Positions 1 through 8,209 of a DNA stretch of 10,648 nt are shown here, in pieces. Location: positions 1-10,648 of the forward strand of contig CALFZM010000073.1 of assembly GCA_937952235.1 (NCBI GenBank). Direction: 5' to 3'. The position numbers and the translations under genes were made by a program. The notes under the pieces were generated by a model that did not search any database, had not been told where the DNA came from, and was given only the letters and a program-made list of their open reading frames with translations. Position 1 is the stretch's first letter; the number at the start of each line of letters is the position of its first letter. The DNA is from an uncultured Opitutia bacterium. Its GTDB lineage: Bacteria > Verrucomicrobiota > Verrucomicrobiia > Opitutales > Opitutaceae.

Positions 1-1024
1 ACGTCCGCCGCAATTCATCCATCGGGAGAAAGCTGGCCAGGCTTTCGTTCTCGCCGGCGAACAACGCGAGCAACTGGTCGACCGCCCGGGCCTGTCCCGG
101 CCCTTTCCCTTCCGCCGCCCGAAACCAGAGCCGGACGATCTCCGCATGGTGATCGCGGTAACTGCCCTCGCTCATCGCCAGGACCGCGGCGAGTTGCATC
201 CACTGCGCGGACGTCGGGTGCCGGGTGTGCGCCAGCGCCTCCCGCGCGAGCGCCAGCGCCCGCTCCAGGTCATGCGTCACGCCTTCGCCGCTCGAGTACA
301 ACTCGCTCAGTTGCGTGGCAGCCACCGGATGGAAGGCCGCGTCGTGCTCATCGCCGCCCTTGAGCAGGCCCTCGAGCACCCGGGCCAGGCCCGACGCATC
401 GCGCGGTCCTTCTGACCCGTCGTACGTGGCGGCCAGCAACTCTCCGTAGTGCCAGCGCGCGTTGGCGTCGTTCGGACGATTCATCAGCAGCGTCAGCCAG
501 CGCCGCTTCTGCCCGAGGTCCTTCTTCCCTCCCGATAGGCCGTTCGCGCGATCGAGAAGATACTTCGCCGAGTCGAGATCGCCGCGCTTCGCCGCATCTT
601 CCAACCAGCCCTGCCCATGGCTGCGGCCCGTCTCGAGCAGCCGGCGGCCATACAGGTACATGCCGTCGAGATCGCCGGCGTTTGCCCGCTTGCGATTGTG
701 GTCCTCGGACCACGCCTCGTACGAGACGCGGGGCGCTTCGGGCTGGGGCTTCGGTTTCGACCGCGTGGCGCGGGCGGCCGCGCGGTCGCCTTCATCCGCC
801 ACCCACTGGCGGCGCGCTTCCTGGCGTCCCCGCACCCAGGCTTCGATGAGCTGTTGCGACGTGGGGCCGGACGCAGCCCGCTCCATCTGGGCCCGCTTGC
901 GCTGCAGGTCGAAGATGATGGAATCGTTGTTGGTCCATGCGACACCCTTGTTGCCGTAGACGTCGGCGGCGGCGGCGCCGGCGGCGCAGGACAAGGCGGT
1001 CGCGACCAGGATGCTGGCTCTCAT
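1..1024 (-). CDS. Exported Sel1/TPR-like repeat protein (3' end outside window)
   Basis: An uninterrupted minus-strand frame runs from ATG at 1024 to the left edge, giving 341 codons with no stop seen. The start is firm: an in-frame TGA lies two codons upstream (1028-1030) and a purine-rich Shine-Dalgarno stretch sits 6 bases before the ATG. Residues 1-20 form a short hydrophobic signal peptide ending in Ala-rich AGAAAA before DVYG, so the protein is probably periplasmic or surface-exposed. Residues 40-100 are charged and Arg/Ala/Pro-rich, likely a helical linker. From about 115 the sequence has Sel1-like helical repeats, for example AGDLDGMYLYGRRLLETG and, at 235-250, QLSELYSSGEGV followed by D-L-E-R-A-L-A-L-A. 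Such solenoids usually mediate protein contacts; no catalytic motif is visible. The gene is divergent from the receptor gene and may not belong to the glycan locus. The exact function is unknown. Confidence 0.8.
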   Translation of the reverse strand, partial: MRASILVATALSCAAGAAAADVYGNKGVAWTNNDSIIFDLQRKRAQMERAASGPTSQQLIEAWVRGRQEARRQWVADEGDRAAARATRSKPKPQPEAPRVSYEAWSEDHNRKRANAGDLDGMYLYGRRLLETGRSHGQGWLEDAAKRGDLDSAKYLLDRANGLSGGKKDLGQKRRWLTLLMNRPNDANARWHYGELLAATYDGSEGPRDASGLARVLEGLLKGGDEHDAAFHPVAATQLSELYSSGEGVTHDLERALALAREALAHTRHPTSAQWMQLAAVLAMSEGSYRDHHAEIVRLWFRAAEGKGPGQARAVDQLLALFAGENESLASFLPMDELRRT

Positions 1025-1030
1025 GCCTCA

Positions 1031-1040
1031 TCCTCTTCCT
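1031..1040 (-). promoter_or_regulatory. Ribosome binding site of the Sel1-like gene
   Basis: Read on the minus strand, the stretch is AGGAAGAGGA. GAGGA ends 6 bases before the ATG at 1024. It is the only strong Shine-Dalgarno site in front of any gene start in the window, and it settles the choice of start. Confidence 0.6.
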
Positions 1041-1186
1041 CAGGCCTCTCGCCCGGCAACCGGGAAGCCGAACCTTGCCTTCGCATCCCTACGTACACGT
1101 GCGGGCGGCTTGGGATATGTCCGGCCGCGTCGGGCGGGAAAGGAAGCGCGACTTGTTGGCCCCACATGCCGGGACGGCACGTCGGC

Positions 1187-1393
1187 TCAGAGCAACGGTT
1201 GTCCGGCCATGCCCGTCAGGTGCCAGACGAGGTCGTACTCGATGCGATCCACATCCCCGAGCGCGGGTAACGTGGTGATGATGTACCCGTGCGCTTTCCT
1301 GTAGAGCGACTCCGTCCCGATGCGGCTCTCGGTGATGCCCGCGCCGCCCTAAGGTGCATCCGCGATGACCAGGTCGCCCCGTTCGATCTTCAT
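1187..1393 (-). pseudogene. Probable gene remnant with an in-frame TAG
   Basis: On the minus strand, ATG at 1393 opens a frame of 69 codons ending in TGA at 1187-1189, interrupted only by TAG at codon 15 (1349-1351). On both sides of the TAG the translation has normal protein composition: MKIERGDLVIADAP before it, and after it stretches such as GITESRIGTESLYRKAHGY and DRIEYDLVWHLTGMAGQPLL. The Ile, Tyr, Glu and Asp content is far more protein-like than the Arg/Ala/Pro-rich shadow frames elsewhere. A 5-bp hairpin (1167-1179) follows the TGA by 7 bases, as a gene end might show. I read this as the decayed 3' end of a former gene, inactivated by a nonsense mutation and lacking its 5' part. I do not recognise the family. 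The alternative is a chance frame, since the stretch is short. Confidence 0.4.
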
Positions 1394-1592
1394 GGCCGAC
1401 AAAGTTCGCGAAACTCCCAAGAAAATTCGGCAAATCAGGGATGTTCGCGGAGTGACCACGTGCCCCGCGATGCTTCACGTTCACCGTTACGAAGGCTTTC
1501 GGTTTGCGATTTCGTCCACCAATCGACGATCCAGCGCCGACGGTATCTTTTGGCGGTTGGTAGGGGCGTGTCTTCTCAAATTCATCCGCCCC

Positions 1593-4500
1593 ATGCATAA
1601 GACAGTTCTTATACCCCTGACTTGCTTGGCCCTGCTTCCGATCCATGTTGTGGCCGCAGACGCCACCGAAGCTTCACCGTCGACAAGTTCAGCCCAGTCC
1701 ACCGGCTCTATAACGGGGCGGGTTCTCAACGTTGCCACGGGGCAGTATCTCAACAACGCTCGCGTCAGCGTCAAAGGCACCAGCCTGACGGTGTTCACTG
1801 ATCGTGACGGTACCTACCGCCTCGCGGGCGTGCCAAGCGGCAGCGTCACGCTCGAGGTCTTCTTTACCGACCTGGATCTCCAGACCGTGTCGGTGAATGT
1901 CCCCATTGGCGGCAGCGTCGAGCGCAACATCGAGCTTACCTCCCTGGCCAGGTACGGCGCCCAAGGGGACGGCACGATCAAGCTGGATGCTTTTGTCGTC
2001 GCGCAGGACCGGGAGACGGATGCGATGGCGATCGCGACCAACGAGCAGCGCTTCGCGCCCAATATCAAAAATGTCCTGTCGACCGATTCGCTGGGCGATG
2101 TCCTGGGTGGCAGTGTCGGCGAATTCATGAAATTTCTCCCCGGCGTCACGGTCGAGAGCGATCTCGCCGACGTCGCCGGAGTGTCCGTCCGCGGTATCGG
2201 CGGCGCCATGACGTCGATCACGAACGACGGCGCGCCAGCCTCCAACATCTGGGTCGGCGCCACCCGGTCCGTCGACGTGCGCTCGATGGCGCTCAATGAC
2301 ATCGCGCGGATCGAGGTCGCCAAGGTGCCGACGCCCGCCAATCCCGCCGACTCGCTTGCCGGCGCGATCAACCTCGTGAGCAAGAGCGCGTTCGAGCGCA
2401 GCGGACGGCAGCTCCGCTACTCGTTCAACCTGATCGGCAATCACGAGAACCTCGACCTCAAGAAGACGCCGCACTCCCACGGGGACAAGATGACCTACAA
2501 GATCTTCCCCGGCGCCAGCCTCGATTTCACCTGGCCCGTGACGAAGCGCTTCGGAATGGTGATCGCGGCGAATCACTCGCGCTCCTTCAACGAGCAGCAC
2601 CGCACCTTGTCGATGTGGTCGTCGATCGTTCCGCCCGGCAGCCCGGCAGGCACGCCGATCGACTACGCCAATCCCTTCTTCAGCTCGGTCGCGCTGCTCG
2701 ACGGTCCGCGCGACCTCACGCGCAACACGCTGAGCGTGAAGGCCGATTGGAAGATGACCGAAAACGGCGTGCTCTCCTTCGGCCACGTCGCCAGCCGGAC
2801 CGATACCCGCATCGGCTCGCTCACCTACACCTTCAATGCCGGCACCAACGCCACGCCCTCGGTCGCCGGCGGCCGGCCGCTGGCGTGGGACCCCACTCAG
2901 ACGCTGGGCGCCACGGGTCGCGGCGCGCTGACCAACAGCGGCACCAACCAGCTGATCAACCAGATCACCGACACGAGCAATGTCGGCTATCGCTACGACA
3001 ACGGTCGCTGGCGGGTCGAAACCGGCGTGAGCCGCTCCGCGTCGCAGACCAAGCGCCGCTATTTCGACGCCGGCTTCTTTCACACGACGAACGCCGTCCA
3101 GCGAGCGCCGGTGCGGATCAACTTCCTCGGGCTCGCCGGCGGCGCGATCCCCGGCGGCATCGAAGTCTTCGACAACAACAACCGGCCCGTCGACTGGAAC
3201 AATCCGGATAATCTACGCCACAACACCGCCAATACCTCCAACCTCCATAATCGGAGCTACACCAACCAGGGCTTCGTCAACGTCCGCCGCACGCTCGATT
3301 TCCTGCCGGTCCCGACCGCGATCCAGGCTGGCATGTTCGAGAAGCGGGTGATGCTGGACACCAACATCCAGGTCCGGACGTGGACGTTCATGGGGCCGGG
3401 CGGCACCTCGCCCAACGCGCCGATCGACCCGTATCTGATGCAGAACTACCGGGGCGTGGATACCGGCTACGGCATGCCCAGCGTCAACTGGATGTCGCCG
3501 CGGCGGACGTTTCTCGCCTACCAGCTCGATCCGCTGCTGTACCAGGAAACCGATGCGCAGCAGGCCACGAGCCGGAACAGCCACATCGACAACAACGAGA
3601 ACATCAAGGAGAAGGTCCAGTCCGCCTACGTGCAGGGCGACACGCGGCTTTTCAACAGCCGCCTGCGGGTCCTCGGCGGCGTGCGTTTCGAGAAGACGAC
3701 CGACGACGGCATCGGCGGGCTCGTCGACACGGAGCGGATCTGGCAGCGCAATCCCGACGGCTCCTTCGTCCGCAATGCCGCCGGCCAGCGCCTCCGCCGC
3801 CCCGAGGCGGGCGCCGCCGGCTCGCTGGCCGAGAGCCTGCTCACCCGCGAGTACCGCGCGTTCTTCACCCATCGCGAATACGACGGCTACTACCCGAGCC
3901 TCCACCTGACCTACAACACGACGGAGAACTTCCTCGTCCGCGCCGCCTGGGCGAAGACCTATGGCCGGCCCAATTTCTCCGATATCATCCCGCGCACGGT
4001 CGCGAGCACGAGCGCGACCGACCCCGACGAGGACGACGATCTGCAGCCCGGACAGTTTCGCGGGACGCTCAACGTCCGGAATCCCGCGCTGTTGCCCTGG
4101 ACGGCCGACAATTTCGATCTCTCGGTTGAATACTACACCGACAGCGGCGGGCTCATCACGGCCGGCATCTTCCTGAAGGAGCTGAAGAACTTCTTCGGCG
4201 AAAGCTCCCGTCGGGCCACGCCGGCGGTCCTCGCCGAACTCGGCCTGCCGGACCGCTATCTCGATTGGAACATCAATTCGGACTTCAACGCGGGCGATGC
4301 CCGGATCACCGGCGCCGAGATCAATCTCCGGCAGAATCTCCGCATGCTGGGAAAATGGGGCAGCCTCTTCACGCTCTTCGCCAACGGCACCCGGCTGGAA
4401 CTGGACGGCGCCCCGGGCGCCGCGTTCACGAGCTTCATCCCGAAGAGCGGCAATTGGGGATTCACGTTCGCGCCGAAGCGGTTCACCTTCACGGCGCGCT

Positions 4501-4766
4501 GGAACTACCGCGGCCTCGACAAGCGCGCGCCCATGGCGGCGTATGGCCCAAACGGCTACGAGTACATCGAGGCGCGGACGGTGCTCGACGTGAACTTCTC
4601 CTATCAGTTCAGCCGGCGGCTCTCGTTCGTCGGCAGCGCCAACAACATCCTCAACCGGCCCTACCGGATCCTGCGCTACGGCGACCTGACGCCCAGCCAT
4701 GCGCGGCTGCGGGCGGAGCAGGAATACGGCATCCAGATGGCCATCGGGCTGCGCGGTTCGTTCTGA
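1593..4766 (+). CDS. TonB-dependent outer-membrane receptor with carboxypeptidase-regulatory-like N-terminus
   Basis: The protein has 1057 residues. ATG at 1593 is preferred over upstream in-frame ATGs (from 1365) because it directly begins a signal peptide, MHKTVLIPLTCLALLPIHVV, cleaved near residue 21-22; no Shine-Dalgarno precedes it. Residues about 38-115 form a CarboxypepD_reg-like beta-sandwich (GSITGRVLNVATGQYL to ERNIEL). Residues 129-137 (IKLDAFVVA) are a plausible TonB box. Residues about 150-265 are the plug, with LPGVTVE, VSVRGIGG and the IARIEVAKVPTPANPADSLA element typical of receptors in Verrucomicrobia and some Proteobacteria. The remainder is the beta-barrel, ending in RGSF with the C-terminal Phe expected for BAM-dependent insertion. 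It should import a bulky ligand using TonB energy. Its sulfatase partner suggests an oligosaccharide. There is no SusD-like lipoprotein, so this is not a Bacteroidetes SusCD pair. Confidence 0.93.
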   Translation: MHKTVLIPLTCLALLPIHVVAADATEASPSTSSAQSTGSITGRVLNVATGQYLNNARVSVKGTSLTVFTDRDGTYRLAGVPSGSVTLEVFFTDLDLQTVSVNVPIGGSVERNIELTSLARYGAQGDGTIKLDAFVVAQDRETDAMAIATNEQRFAPNIKNVLSTDSLGDVLGGSVGEFMKFLPGVTVESDLADVAGVSVRGIGGAMTSITNDGAPASNIWVGATRSVDVRSMALNDIARIEVAKVPTPANPADSLAGAINLVSKSAFERSGRQLRYSFNLIGNHENLDLKKTPHSHGDKMTYKIFPGASLDFTWPVTKRFGMVIAANHSRSFNEQHRTLSMWSSIVPPGSPAGTPIDYANPFFSSVALLDGPRDLTRNTLSVKADWKMTENGVLSFGHVASRTDTRIGSLTYTFNAGTNATPSVAGGRPLAWDPTQTLGATGRGALTNSGTNQLINQITDTSNVGYRYDNGRWRVETGVSRSASQTKRRYFDAGFFHTTNAVQRAPVRINFLGLAGGAIPGGIEVFDNNNRPVDWNNPDNLRHNTANTSNLHNRSYTNQGFVNVRRTLDFLPVPTAIQAGMFEKRVMLDTNIQVRTWTFMGPGGTSPNAPIDPYLMQNYRGVDTGYGMPSVNWMSPRRTFLAYQLDPLLYQETDAQQATSRNSHIDNNENIKEKVQSAYVQGDTRLFNSRLRVLGGVRFEKTTDDGIGGLVDTERIWQRNPDGSFVRNAAGQRLRRPEAGAAGSLAESLLTREYRAFFTHREYDGYYPSLHLTYNTTENFLVRAAWAKTYGRPNFSDIIPRTVASTSATDPDEDDDLQPGQFRGTLNVRNPALLPWTADNFDLSVEYYTDSGGLITAGIFLKELKNFFGESSRRATPAVLAELGLPDRYLDWNINSDFNAGDARITGAEINLRQNLRMLGKWGSLFTLFANGTRLELDGAPGAAFTSFIPKSGNWGFTFAPKRFTFTARWNYRGLDKRAPMAAYGPNGYEYIEARTVLDVNFSYQFSRRLSFVGSANNILNRPYRILRYGDLTPSHARLRAEQEYGIQMAIGLRGSF

Positions 4767-4785
4767 GGCGGATCCCGGGAAAACC

Positions 4786-6120
4786 ATGAAAAGTCATCTC
4801 GTCCTGGCGTTGGCCGCCACGCTGCTGCTGATACCGTCTGCCGGTTTGCTCGCTGCCGGCCAGCCCGTTCCCGCGGGCAAACCGAACATCTGCCTCCTCC
4901 TCGCCGACGACCTGCGCGCGGACTGCATCGGCGCGCTGGGGCATCCCATCGTCAAGACGCCGAACATCGACCGGCTGGTCGAACGCGGGCTGATCTTCCG
5001 GCGCGCGTACACCCTGGGCTCCCACGTTTCCGCGGTCTGCATCCCGAGCCGGCAGATGATCCTCCGCGGAGTGGGCTACTTCCGACGCCAACCGGAATCG
5101 CCGACGCTGGCGGAGACGTTCCGCGCGGCCGGCTATGTTTCCCAGCGCAGCGGGAAGCCCAAGAACGGCGATCTCGAGTTCGACGAGAACCTGGACGGGA
5201 GCACGGCCGCGGGACACGTGGACAACCTGATCCGCTTCGTCCAGGCGCATGCCGGCAAGCGGCCGCTCTTTCTCTACATGGCCGGCCATGAACCGCACGA
5301 TCCGCAGTTCGCGACGGAGGAGTTTTATCGGATGTATCCGACATCCGACATCCCGCTGCCCGTTAACTTCCGGCCGTATCATCCGTTCGACAACGGCGAG
5401 ATGGCGGTGCGGGATGAGCGGACCCTGCCCTGGCCTCGTACGAAGGAGAACGTCACGGGCAAGCTGGCGAAGTACTACGCCTCGATATCGTACTGGGACG
5501 CGCAGGTGGGGCGGCTCATCGAGGCGTTGAAAGATGCGGGGCAGTACGACAACACGATCTTCATTGTTTCCGGCGACAACGGGCTATCGCTCGGAGAACA
5601 CGGTCTGCTCGGCAAACAGAACCTCTACGAATTTGGCGGGATGCACGTCCCGTTGATCTTCGCCGGTCCCGGCATCCGGAAAGGCGAGACCAAGGCGTTT
5701 GCGTACCTGATGGATCTCTATCCGACCCTCTGTGAGCTTACCGGTACGGCCATTCCCGCGAAGCTCGACGGGCGAAGCCTCGGGCCGGTGATTGCCGGCA
5801 AGTCGGAGAACGTGCGCGACTTCCTTTTCACCGGCTACAAGGACGTCCAGCGCGCGATCCGGGACGATCGCTGGAAGTTGATTCGCTATCCTCAGATCGA
5901 CAAGACGCAGCTTTTCGATCTGCAGGCCGACCCACACGAGATGACCGATCTCTCCGGCAAGCTTGAACAGACAGATCGTATCCGGGCGTTGCTGGCCGCA
6001 ATGAAGCAGCTGCAGCGACAACTGGGCGACGACACTCCGCTGGAGATCGCGAACCCGGTTGATCCGTCATGGCGGCCGGGCATGGAACGCGGAAATCCTG
6101 TCAGGAAGAAAGGAAAGTAA
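4786..6120 (+). CDS. Exported sulfatase, formylglycine (Cys) type, with altered GKWH motif
   Basis: The protein has 444 residues and begins 19 bases after the receptor stop, so the two are likely co-transcribed. The start at 4786 gives a clear signal peptide (MKSHLVLALAATLLLIPSAG to about 24) and a weak GGGA 5 bases upstream. Sulfatase features seen are LLLADDLRAD with metal-binding Asp41-Asp42, the FGly motif CIPSR (Cys85, Arg89), EPHDP with His171, SGDNG with Asp264-Asn265, and LGKQNLYE with Lys277. Cys85 would be oxidised to formylglycine, and the enzyme would hydrolyse sulfate esters with Ca2+. It resembles the subgroup whose members usually carry GKWHNG, but here residues 123-128 read GKPKNG: the Lys is kept while the usual His is Lys126. 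The segment between this motif and His171 also looks shortened. The substrate is unknown; context suggests a sulfated glycan. The enzyme could be active with altered specificity, or impaired. Confidence 0.9.
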   Translation: MKSHLVLALAATLLLIPSAGLLAAGQPVPAGKPNICLLLADDLRADCIGALGHPIVKTPNIDRLVERGLIFRRAYTLGSHVSAVCIPSRQMILRGVGYFRRQPESPTLAETFRAAGYVSQRSGKPKNGDLEFDENLDGSTAAGHVDNLIRFVQAHAGKRPLFLYMAGHEPHDPQFATEEFYRMYPTSDIPLPVNFRPYHPFDNGEMAVRDERTLPWPRTKENVTGKLAKYYASISYWDAQVGRLIEALKDAGQYDNTIFIVSGDNGLSLGEHGLLGKQNLYEFGGMHVPLIFAGPGIRKGETKAFAYLMDLYPTLCELTGTAIPAKLDGRSLGPVIAGKSENVRDFLFTGYKDVQRAIRDDRWKLIRYPQIDKTQLFDLQADPHEMTDLSGKLEQTDRIRALLAAMKQLQRQLGDDTPLEIANPVDPSWRPGMERGNPVRKKGK

Positions 6121-6156
6121 TCAGCGCGATCCGCGGAATTCCACGACGCGGATCGC
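6106..6156 (-). terminator. Intrinsic-terminator-like hairpin inside the end of the alpha-galactosidase gene
   Basis: A perfect 10-bp inverted repeat, GCGATCCGCG at 6126-6135 and CGCGGATCGC at 6147-6156, encloses an 11-base loop. Read on the minus strand, the stem is followed by GC, the TGA stop and a pyrimidine-rich tail (TTACTTTCCTTTCTTCC, 6120-6104), which resembles a weak rho-independent terminator for the minus-strand operon. Read on the plus strand, the stem follows the sulfatase TAA by 5 bases but has a GC-rich tail without T, so it is less convincing there, though it may still stabilise that mRNA's 3' end. The stem lies in codons for the last dozen residues of the glycosidase. Confidence 0.4.
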
Positions 6157-8190
6157 CCGCGGCGGAAGCGTGAGCGTCCAGGTCTGGCCTGAGGTGACTG
6201 TTTTCGGCATCACACCGGCATCCGCGGCCAGCGGTGAAGAGACGACATAAGACACATTCCGCGTGTGTGCGTTCGCCGGCAGCCCGAGCGCGCGGTCGAA
6301 GGTGATCGTGAACTCGCGCGACTCGTTCGACGGATTGTGCAGCGACACGTATCCCGTGTCTCCCGTCCAGCCGGAGTAGCCATAGACTTGGCCCTGCTTC
6401 GGGTTGCCGCCGATCATCCGCGCCCGCTTGAAGGCGGGAAATGCCCGGTGCACCCACTTCATGCCGTCGGCCAGCACGTCCCAGTCCCCTTCGCTCAGCT
6501 CGAAGGTTTTGAGGTAGAGCTCCACGAAGCCCGTCCCGCGCGAGAGGTTCATCAGCAAATATCGACGGAAGACATCCGCCTCCTCACCGGTCGTGGTCTT
6601 CTTCGGCTCGTGATTGAAGATGGAATTGAGCGGGAACTGCGTGTTGTCCGCCGTCGCGGCGGCGAGCTGGAAGTAGGCGCCGTCGCGATAGACCAGCTCG
6701 GCGGTGCGATCCGCTCCCTTGGCGGCGTCGCCGGCGTTGATCATCCACACGGCGTCGACGTGCTGCAGCCACCAGGAGCTGAGAAACGCGCCGTTCGAGA
6801 TCACGATGTAGATATCGGGATTCGCCTGGTCCATGCGCTGGAAAATCCGTATCAGGCGCTCGGAGCCGAGTGACAGGTAGCGCTCCTTCGCTTCGTCGTG
6901 CCTGGCGTCGTTCAACTCGGGTTCGGAGCCCTTGAAGCCTTCGACGTCGAAGTTGCGCGTATTGAGGTGACCGAAGACGCCGTCGAGCTTGAAGTAGGCG
7001 ACGCCGTCCGCGGCGAGCCCGACCATCCGCTTTTCGAGGGCATCCATGTAGTGCGTCCCGGTCATCGACATCCACGGATCGAGCGCACGCCAGCCGGCCT
7101 CGCGCATCTTGGGAATCGCGCGCTGGGCGCCAAACAAGCAGCCGGGACTCAGCCACAGGCCGAGCGCGGATTTCGCCCGGGCGATCTCGGCCCGTGAGTT
7201 TTCGAAGTTGGAACCGAACTTCTCATTCGCAGGCCACACGCCGGTTTTCGTCCAGTCCCGGGCCGTGTCCTGCCAGCCATCGTCGATCACGTAGGCCCGC
7301 AGCGGCGATACGCCGCGGTCGACCACGAGTTCCTCGTGCACCTTGCGCACGCTGGCGGCAAATTTGTCGGCGTCCACGTTCCGGCCGTAGTCGAACCAGG
7401 AGTTGTATTGAGTCTGCAGCCGCAACGGCCGCGCGCGCGTCGCATTGATGTAGTCCAGGAATGCGTCTTTCACGAAGGCCGGGTCATCGGAAACGCCCAC
7501 GACGGCGGGATGGCTCGACCAGGTTTCTCCGGGCTTCAGGTCGACGGCGGTGAGGTAGCGGCACGCCAGCGCGCCGTCCGTCACCTCGTTGCGCGCGGCA
7601 GGAAACTCGAGGCCCCACCACGTGCCGCTGTTGCGTGTGTAGACGGGCTGGCCGAGCGGCGGCCGCCACTGCTCGCGGCCCTGCGCGGTCAGTTGATTGG
7701 CGCGGTAGGGCGCGTGAGCATCGTCGATCGCGAGGTGTTCGACTTCGACCTTCGCGATTCGCAACGCCTGGCGCGGGGTGACGAGGAGTTGTTTGCGCAT
7801 CCAGGCCTCGCCGGGTTTTGCGACGTAGCGCACCACGAGATCCAGCGGTGCGGTCCTGCCCGAGAGGTGGACGTCGAGCGAGGTGCCGTCCGGGTTGGCG
7901 AAAGTGTCGCGGGCGGTGAAGTCCGCCGCCGTCAGCCTGATGTCGGCGGCAGCTCCTTGCAGACGAAACGTGAGCGCAAATTCGTCGCCGCCGGAAACCT
8001 GCGCTCGGGTCTGGCCGAGGCGGTTGGCGATCGCCTGGGTCGCGAGGCGACCGCTCGTCCACGACACGTCGCGGGTGATGAGGTCGTTGCCGACCGACGC
8101 GCGCTCGGCCGCGAAAAGCGACCCCGAGACGAGCAGGAAGAGCGCGCCCAAGCGGAAGCTGGATGGAAGACGGTGGGTGGAGCAGGGCAT
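6121..8190 (-). CDS. Exported GH36/GH27-like (clan D) alpha-galactosidase-type glycoside hydrolase
   Basis: The protein has 689 residues from ATG at 8190, chosen because it directly precedes a signal peptide (MPCSTHRLPSSFRLGALFLL to about 28). In-frame ATGs at 8256 and 8277 would add a Pro/Arg-rich extension and overlap the upstream sulfatase. Residues 30-250 look like an N-terminal beta-sandwich. Residues 255-560 form a TIM-barrel with the alpha-galactosidase signature AYVIDDGWQ (Asp303-Asp304), GLWLSPG at 344-350, and YFKLDG (Lys401, Asp403), where Asp403 is the likely nucleophile. WMINAGD (Asp488) is a candidate for the acid/base. Residues from about 590 form a C-terminal beta domain. The predicted reaction is retaining hydrolysis of terminal alpha-galactose or a related sugar. 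It lies 49 bases after the sulfatase gene on the same strand, as last gene of the operon. The TGA directly abuts the stop of the convergent sulfatase. The exact GH family and sugar are inferred. Confidence 0.85.
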   Translation of the reverse strand: MPCSTHRLPSSFRLGALFLLVSGSLFAAERASVGNDLITRDVSWTSGRLATQAIANRLGQTRAQVSGGDEFALTFRLQGAAADIRLTAADFTARDTFANPDGTSLDVHLSGRTAPLDLVVRYVAKPGEAWMRKQLLVTPRQALRIAKVEVEHLAIDDAHAPYRANQLTAQGREQWRPPLGQPVYTRNSGTWWGLEFPAARNEVTDGALACRYLTAVDLKPGETWSSHPAVVGVSDDPAFVKDAFLDYINATRARPLRLQTQYNSWFDYGRNVDADKFAASVRKVHEELVVDRGVSPLRAYVIDDGWQDTARDWTKTGVWPANEKFGSNFENSRAEIARAKSALGLWLSPGCLFGAQRAIPKMREAGWRALDPWMSMTGTHYMDALEKRMVGLAADGVAYFKLDGVFGHLNTRNFDVEGFKGSEPELNDARHDEAKERYLSLGSERLIRIFQRMDQANPDIYIVISNGAFLSSWWLQHVDAVWMINAGDAAKGADRTAELVYRDGAYFQLAAATADNTQFPLNSIFNHEPKKTTTGEEADVFRRYLLMNLSRGTGFVELYLKTFELSEGDWDVLADGMKWVHRAFPAFKRARMIGGNPKQGQVYGYSGWTGDTGYVSLHNPSNESREFTITFDRALGLPANAHTRNVSYVVSSPLAADAGVMPKTVTSGQTWTLTLPPRAIRVVEFRGSR

Positions 8191-8209
8191 GACGTGCGAT
8201 GGAGGTGTC

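Larger units (their letters stand above)
1025..1592. other. Divergent intergenic region
   Basis: These 568 bases separate the minus-strand Sel1-like gene from the plus-strand receptor gene. Part 1025-1186 is the leader of the Sel1-like gene; it holds a small perfect hairpin (CCCGG-CAA-CCGGG at 1052-1064) and a second one (TGCCG-GGA-CGGCA at 1167-1179). Part 1187-1393 carries a probable broken gene remnant. Part 1394-1592 is more AT-rich than the surrounding genes and should hold the receptor promoter, but I could not pick convincing -35 and -10 boxes. An 8-bp palindrome TTCGCGAA lies at 1405-1412, and its GTTCGCG half recurs at 1443-1449. These could be operator elements, but the evidence is thin. 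Confidence 0.6.

Noticed and set aside
1052..1064. CCCGG-CAA-CCGGG hairpin as a riboswitch or attenuator of the Sel1-like gene
   Set aside because: A single 5-bp stem in very GC-rich DNA is expected by chance, and no conserved riboswitch core was visible.
1365..1592. N-terminal extension of the receptor from an ATG at 1365
   Set aside because: It would bury the signal peptide 76 residues inside the protein. The extension is basic and low in protein-like features, so the start at 1593 is preferred.
1089..1646. Minus-strand 185-codon frame in the divergent intergenic region
   Set aside because: It runs into the receptor start and has Arg/His-rich low-complexity translation. The frame holding the gene remnant (1187-1393) reads much more like protein.
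3213..4787. Long minus-strand open frame opposite the receptor gene (also 1689-3083)
   Set aside because: Composition is Arg/Val/Glu/Gly-rich with no recognisable motif. It mirrors the codon pattern of the real receptor gene, whose domains are clear.
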